A DNA stretch of 64,000 nucleotides from Alphaproteobacteria bacterium (GTDB taxonomy: Bacteria; Pseudomonadota; Alphaproteobacteria; Rs-D84; CACZYB01). Each line of letters opens with the position of its first letter. Positions within the stretch are counted from its first letter, which is position 1. A program made the translations under genes and the position numbers. The stretch spans positions 1 through 64,000 of the forward strand of contig JAGBBO010000047.1 of NCBI GenBank assembly GCA_017938435.1, written 5' to 3'. This document shows positions 35,065 to 43,350 of the stretch, one piece after another. Under the pieces are notes generated by a model. The model was not told where the DNA came from. It worked only from the letters and a program-made list of their open reading frames with translations, and searched no databases.

Positions 35065-36537
35065 CTATTCTCCCATAACTTTTGAAGGTGTATTATCAAA
35101 TTGTGAAATAAGTTCAAGTTGAGATGCAACCTTGTAAACTGTTTCTTCATCAAATTTTCTTCCCATAACTTGAAGTCCAAGAGGTAATCCATTTTTATCT
35201 TTTCCAACAGGGATTGACATAGATGGAAGTCCAGCCAACGATGAACCAACAGTATAAATATCGTTCAAATAAACTTCAAGTGGTGAAAGTTTATCATTCT
35301 TTGAAAATGCAGCCCCTGTTGTTGATGGAGTTAAAATTACATCAACTTTTTTGAATGCCTCTTCAAATTCTTCACAAATAATTCTACGAGTTTTAAGTGC
35401 TTTTAAATAAGATCTTTCATAAAATTCTTCAGTTAAGATTGTCGAACCAATAAGAAGTCTTTTCTTAACTTCTGCACCAAAACCTTCTGTCCTTGTAAGT
35501 TCATACATTTCATCCAATGAATGATATGGAGATTTTGTTCTATATCCATATTTTACACCATCGTATCTTGCAAGATTAGAAGATGCTTCCGCTGGTGCAA
35601 TGATGTAATAAACTGGCAAAGAATATTTTGTATGAGGAAGAGAAATATTTACTATTTCAGCCCCTAATTTTTTCAAATCTTCTGCTCTTTCATCCCAGAA
35701 TTTTTGAACTTCAGGATTAAGTTTATCACTTTTATATTCCTCTGGAATACCAATTTTAAGTCCCTTAATCGATGAACCTAAAACCTTTGTCCAATCGATA
35801 ACTTCTTTTGGTGCAGTAGTTGGATCTTTTTCATCAAGACCAGAAATAACTTTTAAAAACAAAGCACTATCAGCAACGGTTCTTGTTATTGGTCCTGGAC
35901 AATCAAGAGATGATGAAAAAGCAACCATACCATATCTTGATGCACGACCGTATGTTGGTTTCATACCTACCAAACCACAAAAACTAGAAGGTTGTCTGAT
36001 TGATCCACCTGTATCACTTCCTGTCGCAGCCATTGCCATACCAGAAGCCACAGCAGCCGCAGAACCACCAGAAGAACCTCCAGGAACTAAATCTTCACCA
36101 TTTCTTTTATATGGATTTTTAACTTCTCCAAAATAAGATGTAAGATTTGTTGATCCCATTGCAAATTCATCCATAGATGTTTTTCCAAGCATTGTGATTC
36201 CAGCATCTAATAACTTTTTTGAAACAGTAGATTCATATTCTGGAACAAAATTTTCAAGCATTTTTGAAGAAGCAGTTGTTCTAACTCCTTTTGTGCAATA
36301 TAAATCTTTTATTGCCATAGGAATTCCTTCTAATTCTCTGGCTTTATCCATAGCAATATTTTCATCAGCAATTTTTGCTTGTTCCAATGCAATTTCCGGT
36401 GTTTCGGTTACAAAAGCATTAAGACCCTTATATTTTTCCATATTTTCAATATATGCTTTTGTAAGTTCAACAGCAGAAATTTCTTTCTTTTTAAGTAAAT
36501 CTTTTGCTTGTGTAATAGTTAAATCAGTTAATTTCAT
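35065..36537 (-). CDS. gatA: Asp/Glu-tRNA amidotransferase subunit A
   Basis: 490 residues from the ATG that has GAGGT 9 nt upstream; an in-frame TTG two codons earlier has too short a spacing. Amidase signature with the Ser-cis-Ser-Lys triad: Lys in MAIKDLYCTKG, and VPGGSSGGSAAAVASGM followed by GSDTGGSIRQPSSFCGLVGMKP split across the signature. It releases ammonia from glutamine for GatB. gatC, often just upstream, is not here; secD lies upstream instead. Confidence 0.96.
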   Translation of the reverse strand: MKLTDLTITQAKDLLKKKEISAVELTKAYIENMEKYKGLNAFVTETPEIALEQAKIADENIAMDKARELEGIPMAIKDLYCTKGVRTTASSKMLENFVPEYESTVSKKLLDAGITMLGKTSMDEFAMGSTNLTSYFGEVKNPYKRNGEDLVPGGSSGGSAAAVASGMAMAATGSDTGGSIRQPSSFCGLVGMKPTYGRASRYGMVAFSSSLDCPGPITRTVADSALFLKVISGLDEKDPTTAPKEVIDWTKVLGSSIKGLKIGIPEEYKSDKLNPEVQKFWDERAEDLKKLGAEIVNISLPHTKYSLPVYYIIAPAEASSNLARYDGVKYGYRTKSPYHSLDEMYELTRTEGFGAEVKKRLLIGSTILTEEFYERSYLKALKTRRIICEEFEEAFKKVDVILTPSTTGAAFSKNDKLSPLEVYLNDIYTVGSSLAGLPSMSIPVGKDKNGLPLGLQVMGRKFDEETVYKVASQLELISQFDNTPSKVMGE

Positions 36538-36555
36538 TTTCAATCTACCTCTTTT

Positions 36556-38103
36556 TTATAAATCAAGTTTTTTTGCTTTACCAGTTTTTGCCCACAATTC
36601 AAGTATCATTTTAAGACAAGTAATGTTTGTAAAAAGTGATGTTAAAATACCCATAGTAAGGGTAACAGCAAATCCTTTTATTGGACCACTTCCAAATTGG
36701 AACATAATAAGTGCAGATGCAAGTGTGGTTATATTCGAATCCATAATTGCAGCAAAAGCATTGCTAAATCCATCTTCAATAGATTTTATTGTGCTAACTC
36801 CACGCTTTGCCCCTTCACGCATACCTTCAAATATCAAAATATTTGCATCAACAGCCATACCTATATTAAGTGCAATACCGGCAATTCCAGGAAGAGTTAA
36901 TGTTGCCCCAGTTATTGCCAATCCAGCAAATATCAATACAATGTTTAAAATTAAAACTATATCTGAAAATACACCCAATATTCCATATGTCACAATCATA
37001 AAGATAAGAACCAAAGCAAGCCCAAGAATACTTGCAAAACTTCCTTTTTCAATCGAGTCAGCACCAAGTCCTGCACCCACAGTTCTTTCTTCTACAACAG
37101 TTAATTCACAAGGAAGAGCACCAGAACGAAGCATTGTTGATAAATCGTTTGCTTGTTCTGTTGTAAATCCACCAGTTATTTGACCATAGCCTCCAGTAAT
37201 AGGTTCTTGGATTGTTGGTGCAGAAAGTATTTTTCCATCAAGTATAATTGCAAATCTTTTACCAACATTTTCACTTGTTAGTTTTGCGAATGCTCTTGCT
37301 CCAATGGAATTAAATGTTGTTGTCACAGCAGGGCGTCCATTTTGATCATACGCAACATGAGAGTCAGTCAAATTTTCACCACTAACGGCAACTCTTTTCT
37401 TAATAACAAGTCCATTTATAACTTCAGAATCCATTGGAACTTTTCCTGTTTGCATAGCTTCCTCATCTACCATATGAAAAGTCATTTTTGCAGTTTTACC
37501 AATAAGTTCCTTAACCCTTTCCGGATTATCAGCACCAGGAAGTTGAACCATAATTCGGTTTTCACCTTGTTTTTGAATTGATGGTTCTTTGTTTCCTAAG
37601 GAGTCAACACGACGACGAACAATTTCAATAGAATTATTTAAAATATCAGTTTTCATTTTTTGGATTGATGCTTCGGAATAAAATATTTTCATTTTATTAC
37701 CATCAAGTTCCATTTCAACATCATCAACAGTTGCCTTTTGAATACGGCGTTTTGCTTCTTTAATATCTTCAGGATTTTTGATTATAACAGTTGTCCAATT
37801 CGCAGTTCCAGTAAGGTTTGCATAAGGAATCATTGCATCACCTTTTTCCTTATCACCACGAAGTTCTTTTCTGACAATATCTTTTATCTGAGTATTTTTT
37901 TCTTTTACAACTGTATCAATATCAGCTTCCAAAAGAATGTATGCACCACCCTTTAAATCAAGACCAAGAGCGATAGGATCCCCTTGTAAAAATTTTGGCA
38001 TTTTTTCCCTTGTCCTTTCGGAAATAAATGAAGGAAGCACTATTGCAAAAGCAATTAAAGCTATTGCAAGGATTGAAAAAAACTTAAATTTTGAAACTTT
38101 CAT
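36556..38103 (-). CDS. secD: Protein translocase subunit SecD
   Basis: 515 residues. One N-terminal helix, the conserved GLDLKGGAYILLEAD, a large periplasmic P1 region including RVDSLGNKEPSIQKQGENRIMVQLPG, and five C-terminal helices with GIALNIGMAVDANILIFEGMREG. With SecF it uses ion-motive force to finish protein export. secF, normally next or fused, is not adjacent. SD AGGAG in front of the ATG. Confidence 0.95.
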   Translation of the reverse strand: MKVSKFKFFSILAIALIAFAIVLPSFISERTREKMPKFLQGDPIALGLDLKGGAYILLEADIDTVVKEKNTQIKDIVRKELRGDKEKGDAMIPYANLTGTANWTTVIIKNPEDIKEAKRRIQKATVDDVEMELDGNKMKIFYSEASIQKMKTDILNNSIEIVRRRVDSLGNKEPSIQKQGENRIMVQLPGADNPERVKELIGKTAKMTFHMVDEEAMQTGKVPMDSEVINGLVIKKRVAVSGENLTDSHVAYDQNGRPAVTTTFNSIGARAFAKLTSENVGKRFAIILDGKILSAPTIQEPITGGYGQITGGFTTEQANDLSTMLRSGALPCELTVVEERTVGAGLGADSIEKGSFASILGLALVLIFMIVTYGILGVFSDIVLILNIVLIFAGLAITGATLTLPGIAGIALNIGMAVDANILIFEGMREGAKRGVSTIKSIEDGFSNAFAAIMDSNITTLASALIMFQFGSGPIKGFAVTLTMGILTSLFTNITCLKMILELWAKTGKAKKLDL

Positions 38104-38226
38104 AATAAATACTCCTAATATATTTTAAACAATAAAGAAAGAATACAAAATCTTTCTATATTTTTCAAGGGTAAAGATAGAAAAATTGAATAAATTTTAA
38201 AAGATTATTTTTATACAAAAATCAAG

Positions 38227-39654
38227 TTATTTTAATAATTCTACATCAATAGATTTTATATCAATAAGATTTGCAAATTGACTGAAGTTTTTATCCAAAA
38301 CGACAAACTGAATATTGATTTTATCTCTTAAAGAAGTAAATTTTGCAATTTCATTACCAGAAAGGTTTTGTATTGATGGAAGTTTCACAGATAATGGATT
38401 TACATGGATACCATCCTTAATTATCTCATAATGAAGATGAGGTCCAGTTGAAAGTCCGGTCGAACCAACATATCCAATTATTTGTCCTTGTTTAACCTGA
38501 GTCCCAACTTTTACATCAGGTTTAAATCTACTCATATGAGCATACGCAGTAGAATAAGTTCCATTATGACGAATTTTTATGTAATTTCCATACCCATTTA
38601 TCCAACCACGGAAAACAACTTTTCCACTTCCTGCAGCAGGTATTGGTGTTCCCGTTGGGGCGGCAAAATCGACACCCTTATGTGCCTTTGAATATCCAAG
38701 AACAGGATGTTTTCTATTACCATATTTTGATGAAATTCTTGCTCCATTTATAGGGGTTTTTTTCAAAGTTTTTGAGGCTCCTTTTCCATTTTCATCATAA
38801 TAACCTACAACACCTTTTTCATTTTTGTATCTGAAAAGTCGAAATTCATTATGTCTTGAATTAAGGTAAAGTGATGCAAATATTACTTCACCACTTCCTA
38901 AATATTCGCCATTATCAGAATAAAGTTGTTCATACATCACCTGAAATTTATCCCCAGGATAAATATCTCGTTCAAAATCGACATCGAATGAAAATATTTC
39001 ATAAAATTTATCAATTACATTATACGGAATTCCTTGACTAACAGCAACCTGTGTAAGGCTGGTCCCTTTTTCAATTATACCTTCACCACGGACAAGTTCA
39101 GAATTTATATTTGATTTAGATTCAACAGTTTTAAACCCATCATCGGTTTTTGTTGAAATAATTCTATATATAGGACTTTTTACTATTTCCAAAGAAATAA
39201 GTTTAACTTTTGCCTTTTCATCAGAATCATTTAAAGGTTTAACCCTTACAATCAATTTATCAGTATCAGGCCTTAAATCAGAAAGTTTAAATACAGGATT
39301 TATAGATTTGCTAACTTCTAAAATATCAGTATATCCGACACCGATATTTGAAAGCATCGAAGCAATACTATCTCCAGTTTTAACATTCAAAGCATACTCT
39401 TTTGTATTCGAAAACATACCATCAAAAATACCATTCACGGATGAAATAGGTCTTATATTTTTATTAACAGAATTTGATGTTGAAATAATAGGGTCAAAGG
39501 CATCCTGTATCTTAGGAGGAATATTACTGCCAGATTGTTTTGAAATAATAAAGAAAAGCAATAAACAAATAGAAAAACTTGCTAAAAACACCTGAAAATG
39601 AGGTTTAGCAATACATTTTTTTATATTTTGACGCGATATATTAATTTTTTTCAT
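38227..39654 (-). CDS. M23-family peptidoglycan endopeptidase, membrane anchored
   Basis: 475 residues. A basic N-terminus and one membrane helix (about 18-38), then a LysM/OapA-like region (about 70-230; LNVKTGDSIASMLSNIGVG) and a LytM catalytic domain (about 305-430). The zinc motif has HxxxD in KAHKGVDFAAP and HxH in TGPHLHYEI, so it should be active. It cuts peptide crosslinks of peptidoglycan in the periplasm, as MepM does. No operon partner is evident. Confidence 0.88.
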   Translation of the reverse strand: MKKINISRQNIKKCIAKPHFQVFLASFSICLLLFFIISKQSGSNIPPKIQDAFDPIISTSNSVNKNIRPISSVNGIFDGMFSNTKEYALNVKTGDSIASMLSNIGVGYTDILEVSKSINPVFKLSDLRPDTDKLIVRVKPLNDSDEKAKVKLISLEIVKSPIYRIISTKTDDGFKTVESKSNINSELVRGEGIIEKGTSLTQVAVSQGIPYNVIDKFYEIFSFDVDFERDIYPGDKFQVMYEQLYSDNGEYLGSGEVIFASLYLNSRHNEFRLFRYKNEKGVVGYYDENGKGASKTLKKTPINGARISSKYGNRKHPVLGYSKAHKGVDFAAPTGTPIPAAGSGKVVFRGWINGYGNYIKIRHNGTYSTAYAHMSRFKPDVKVGTQVKQGQIIGYVGSTGLSTGPHLHYEIIKDGIHVNPLSVKLPSIQNLSGNEIAKFTSLRDKINIQFVVLDKNFSQFANLIDIKSIDVELLK

Positions 39655-39708
39655 TCTTTTATTATAACTTATAATTTGTTAAAAATCAAATTTAAAAAGT
39701 ATTTACTC

Positions 39709-40098
39709 CTATTCAATAGATGAAATTTTAGAAATAATTGATAAAAGCCCAACTTGTCGTTGATTGGAAAGAGTAGATTTAAGTCCGATATCTTCAAAAA
39801 ATTGCATTGCATCAATAGTTTTTATTTCATTTACATTATGTCCATCAAATATAGTTTTTATTATAAACAAAAGTCCCTTTACTATTAACGCATCACTTTC
39901 AAAATCGAAATAATATTTATTATCATTTTTTGTTACATTAAACCATACATTCGATGAACAACCATATATTTTATGTTCATCATCTTTTTTATCTTGAGGA
40001 TATGGTGAAAGTTGTTTCCCAAGTTCTATAACAAAGGCAAATTTTTCATCACTTTCTTCTATCATATCAAAAGTTTGTTTTAATTCTTCTATGTTCAT
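39709..40098 (-). CDS. sufE: SufE-like sulfur acceptor
   Basis: 129 residues. The active-site Cys is in IYGCSSNVWFNV, and the fold pattern (IEELKQTFDMIEESDEKFAFVIELGKQL, SDALIVKGLLFII) matches SufE. It takes persulfide sulfur from SufS for Fe-S cluster building. sufS and sufBCD are not in the window. It is divergent from lpxK with a short gap. Confidence 0.9.
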   Translation of the reverse strand: MNIEELKQTFDMIEESDEKFAFVIELGKQLSPYPQDKKDDEHKIYGCSSNVWFNVTKNDNKYYFDFESDALIVKGLLFIIKTIFDGHNVNEIKTIDAMQFFEDIGLKSTLSNQRQVGLLSIISKISSIE

Positions 40099-40155
40099 TT
40101 GACTAGCACTTTTTTTTGTTATATAATCATCTTGTTTTTAACAAGGAATATTGAT

Positions 40156-41127
40156 ATGAAAGCACAAAGTCCTAAATATTTCAATAGTAAAGTCGGTATC
40201 GGAATTTTCTTTTTACCACTTGCTTTTGTTTATTGGTTTATTTCAACAATGAAAAAATTTTTTACCAAACCTTATCATTCAAAGGCAAAGGTTGTTTGCA
40301 TTGGAAATATTACACTTGGCGGAGTTGGCAAAACACCACTTGTTATTAAGGTTATAGAGGAACTAATTAAAAAAAATATTCGTGTTGGTGTTTTATCCCG
40401 TGGATATAAGGGGGCACTTTCATCTAAAAATCCAGTTTTAGTGAATAAAAAACATACATCTTTTGATATAGGGGACGAGGTTTTTATGATTTTCCAAAAA
40501 TTTAATGGCAAAGTTCCGGTTTGTATTTGCACAAATAGGGCAAATGGTGCCAAAGTTTTGGAAAATATGGTTGATATTATAATTATGGATGATGGACTTC
40601 AAAATTATACTCTTGCTAAGGATAAGGCTATTATAGTTTTTGATGGTAAACAAACTATTGGCAATGGATTTATTTTTCCCGCTGGTCCTCTTCGTGAAAG
40701 TTTGAAAAATGGTATGAAAAAAGCAGATGCTGTCGTTATAATGCGAAAAATCAATCAAGTGTTTGAAAAAACTATTTTTAAATTCAAAAAGCCTGTTTTT
40801 AATGCAAAAACTGTTGCCAAAGATTTGGAAAAATTTATGGGAAAAAGTGTAATTGCATTTGCGGGTATTGGTAATCCACAAAAATTTTACGATACATTAA
40901 AATCTGAAAAAATAAAAATCAAACGCTCGTTTGAATTTCCAGATCATTATCAATACAAAGACAGCGATTTTGAAAATATTTTAAAAATTGCTAATGGTAT
41001 TCCAATTCTTACTACGACAAAGGATTATGTAAAAATTCCATCAAAATATCAAAAGAAAATCATTTCTGTTGAAATAGATTTGAATATTACAAACGCGAAA
41101 AAGTTTATTGATATTATTTTAAAGTGA
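40156..41127 (+). CDS. lpxK: Tetraacyldisaccharide 4'-kinase LpxK
   Basis: 323 residues from the ATG at 40156 (AGGAA upstream); a longer frame from TTG 40099 has no ribosome site and is not expected for the family. Inner-membrane-associated kinase that phosphorylates the lipid A disaccharide. P-loop VVCIGNITLGGVGKTPL, then VLSRGYKG, the DDGLQNY motif, and FAGIGNPQKFYDTL. The family's N-terminal hydrophobic helix is at about 13-30. Confidence 0.92.
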   Translation: MKAQSPKYFNSKVGIGIFFLPLAFVYWFISTMKKFFTKPYHSKAKVVCIGNITLGGVGKTPLVIKVIEELIKKNIRVGVLSRGYKGALSSKNPVLVNKKHTSFDIGDEVFMIFQKFNGKVPVCICTNRANGAKVLENMVDIIIMDDGLQNYTLAKDKAIIVFDGKQTIGNGFIFPAGPLRESLKNGMKKADAVVIMRKINQVFEKTIFKFKKPVFNAKTVAKDLEKFMGKSVIAFAGIGNPQKFYDTLKSEKIKIKRSFEFPDHYQYKDSDFENILKIANGIPILTTTKDYVKIPSKYQKKIISVEIDLNITNAKKFIDIILK

Positions 41128-41135
41128 TTTTTCCA

Positions 41136-41164
41136 TTGCATATGTTCCTAAAATATGATAATAT
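41136..41164 (+). promoter_or_regulatory. Promoter of the G8-tract gene, near copy of the one at 7581
   Basis: TTGCAT (41136-41141), a 17-nt spacer and TAATAT (41159-41164). Only one of the first 22 bases differs from 7581-7602. Confidence 0.65.
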
Positions 41165-41199
41165 AGGTTTGTTTTAAATACGATAAAAAAGGAGAAAAT

Positions 41200-42527
41200 A
41201 TGATTAGACAAAATAGACGAATGGGGGGGGTAAATCCCTTGTAAACCTAGGTAAAGCCTTGCTTTCAGCGATAGTTGTATCTGCTGTTATTTTAAATGAA
41301 AATGCTATTGCAGCAAGAAGAAAATCTTCAAAAACCACTTCTAAAAAAGGTTTGCGTTCTGCAAGTTCAAAAAAATCTAATTCCGCTAAATCAACATCAA
41401 AAAAGGGCCTTCGCTCGGCTAGTTCAAGGTCTAATTCTGGAACTGGTTCAACATCAAAAAAGGGCCTTCGCTCGGCTAGTTCAAGGTCTAATTCTGGGAC
41501 TGGTTCAACATCAGGCAGAAGTTCAAGGTCATCAAAGCGTGCGGCAACTGCTTCGGCCAAAGTAAGCAATATTAGGGGGTTGAATTCTTATTCAAATTCG
41601 ACCTATGGAAATACGACAAATTATTCTTATGCAGATGTTAGCGATGTAACAAGTTTAATCTCTGGTTTGACATCGAAAATGAAAACATTGTCCGAAACGA
41701 TGAATGAATATGCGAACAAAATTTCAAATTTAGAAAAACAGAATTCTGAATATGCAAATAAGATGTCTGACTTTGAAACTCGTCTTGCAAAATTGGAGGC
41801 AGGAAGTGTCGTAACAACACAAAATGTTCCCCTTTCTACAAGTTCAACAACGACTTCGGATGGAAAACTTGGGTATATAAAGGGTAGTGCAGATTTGTGT
41901 AAACCAGACTCTTCAGGCCATAAATATTGTTCTGTTGCTATAAATGTTGATAAAAAATATCCTGGAAGTTCTTTTTGCATATCTTATCTATATGATAAAT
42001 CAGTAAATTCTTGGACAGCTCGAAGTAAGATTTTTGATATGCAGACAATAACTGGTCAAATAAATAGTATAAAAGATTTTACAAAAAATAAACCTACTTT
42101 ATTTGTAATGGATGATTTTTCTTATTATCTTGGTGATGAGTATTCTAGAATGATTTTAGAAAAAAAAGACGATAGAAAATATATTTTATTATGCGGTACT
42201 GGATTAGGGCATAACCATACAGATACTGTATATCCTACATTTGATATCTTAGATAAACAAGTTAAATTATATGGTTATCCTGGTGCATACAAAGTGTTTA
42301 ATGATGCAAAAGGCTCAATAAGACATCCTTTTACTTCACCTTCCGGAGATTTAGTTTTATTTGATGTAAATGGAAGTCCATTAATAAAGTGGACAGGTAA
42401 TAGTTTAGAATATTCACCAAATCTTTCAGAAAGTTATATAAAAGAGTTAAAATCTTTTGTCCGTGATGGAAGTAATGAAGAATATTTTGATGTAAGAGGA
42501 AACAAGTATTCAAAATTAGATTGGTAA
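41200..42527 (+). CDS. Exported Ser/Lys-rich repeat protein, out of frame at a G8 tract
   Basis: An ATG at 41200 with a strong AAGGAG site opens MIRQNRRMGG and then hits eight G's (41223-41230), after which the frame stops at TAA. Adding one G gives an uninterrupted protein of about 442 residues: MGGGKSLVNLGKALLSAI and a hydrophobic stretch ending NENAIAA form a signal peptide. Next come Ser/Lys/Arg-rich repeats (KKGLRSASSRSNSGTGST), a coiled coil (about 150-190), and a ~220-residue C-terminal domain with CKPDSSGHKYCSVAIN. As sequenced the gene is off, unless translation starts at TTG 41259, which lacks a ribosome site. Function unknown; probably a surface protein. Confidence 0.65.
41223..41230 (+). 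repeat. G8 homopolymer in the signal-peptide region
   Basis: The only run of eight G's seen in a ~30% GC window. It sits 20 nt after the start codon and sets the frame of the exported protein: 6 or 9 G's would be in frame, 8 is out of frame. Confidence 0.85.
41391..41504 (+). repeat. 57-bp in-frame tandem repeats
   Basis: Units start at 41391 and 41448, with the next unit beginning at 41505 but only partly matching; the two full copies differ at one or two bases. A diverged copy lies just upstream (about 41336-41390). They encode 19-residue Ser/Arg/Gly units. Confidence 0.88.
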
Positions 42528-42532
42528 AAAAA

Positions 42533-42564
42533 ATCCCCTCTAATTCGAGGGGATGATTTTTTTT
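42533..42564 (+). terminator. Terminator of the repeat-protein gene
   Basis: Stem ATCCCCTC/GAGGGGAT (42533-42540 with 42547-42554), loop TAATTC, then eight T's. Same CCCCTC/GAGGGG core as those at 656 and 8653. Confidence 0.88.
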
Positions 42565-42579
42565 ATTATCAATTTAAAA

Positions 42580-42903
42580 TTACATTGGTAAATCGACACC
42601 TTCAGGAAGTTGAAGTCCAGCAGTTGCCTCTTCCATAGTAGCAGTTGCAACTTCATCAGCCAAATCCTTTGTGTTATTCATTGCTGCAACAATCAAATCT
42701 TCCAAAGTTTCTTTTTCTTCTGCCTTCAAAAGAGAAGCATCAATTTCACATTTTTTTGTTTCTTTTGTGCAAGTCATTGTAATTTTAACAAGACCATTTC
42801 CAGCTTCGCCAGTAACTTCTTGTTTTGAAAGTTCATTTTGGGCAAGTTTAACCTTTGCTTGCATAGCTTGTGCTTGAGCAACTAGTTCATTTATATTTAC
42901 CAT
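42580..42903 (-). CDS. ybaB: Nucleoid-associated protein, YbaB/EbfC family
   Basis: 107 residues. NELVAQAQAMQAKVKLAQNEL, VTGEAGNGLVKITM, and LEDLIVAAMNNTKDLADEVA match the YbaB family, small dimeric DNA-binding proteins. Position after dnaX is the classic dnaX-ybaB-recR order. SD AAGGAG before the ATG. recR does not follow here. Confidence 0.92.
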   Translation of the reverse strand: MVNINELVAQAQAMQAKVKLAQNELSKQEVTGEAGNGLVKITMTCTKETKKCEIDASLLKAEEKETLEDLIVAAMNNTKDLADEVATATMEEATAGLQLPEGVDLPM

Positions 42904-42941
42904 TTTTTCTCCTTTTGCGGTTTGTTAATAAATAAATTATA

Positions 42942-43319
42942 CTACAATTCTTCAATATTTGCAACCGTTGAATTAGTAAAACAAGTTAGTATTTCTTTTA
43001 GTATAGGATTTTGAGAAACTTCATCTAATTGTTTGTTAAACAAGGCTTTTTTCTTTTGTTCTAGGGTATCTTCACCCCTTTCCAAAGAACATTCCACCTT
43101 TATATTATATTTATTTTCATCAAAGAAATGGTTAAGATTTTTGATAATTTCCCTTGGATATCCTTCCTCTAAATTTACAGAAAGAATACCTTTATCAAAA
43201 CCGACAAACCTTATATACCTTGCTACATCTTGGGACAAGATAAATGATTTTTTTTCTTTTAAAATATCGACCAAACCTTCAATAGTCATAGTTGCAACAT
43301 CATTAGTTGCGCTTTCCAC
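42942..43319 (-). CDS. DnaX C-terminal domain (tau-specific part) in the shifted frame
   Basis: This frame carries a domain typical of the end of alphaproteobacterial DnaX: TIEGLVDILKEKKSFIL, ARYIRFVGFDKGILSVNLEEGYP, and NPILKEILTCF. Its first possible start (GTG 43319) has no ribosome site. Reading back, the frame stays open and joins the dnaX frame if one A is dropped from the A10 tract (43358-43367). So it is best seen as the tau-specific end of dnaX, not a separate gene. The full tau would be about 534 residues. Confidence 0.75.
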   Translation of the reverse strand: MESATNDVATMTIEGLVDILKEKKSFILSQDVARYIRFVGFDKGILSVNLEEGYPREIIKNLNHFFDENKYNIKVECSLERGEDTLEQKKKALFNKQLDEVSQNPILKEILTCFTNSTVANIEEL

Positions 43320-43350
43320 TTCTTCAAAAAGAGAACCTGAAATAATATGA

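Noticed and set aside
38141-38165. Hairpin between secD and the M23 gene (AGAAAGA/TCTTTCT)
   Set aside because: It is AT-rich with a poor T tail on either strand, so a terminator call is not supported.
42942-43319. Treating the 125-residue frame as an independent gene
   Set aside because: It begins inside an open frame that runs back to the dnaX A10 tract, has only a GTG without ribosome site, and matches the end of DnaX.
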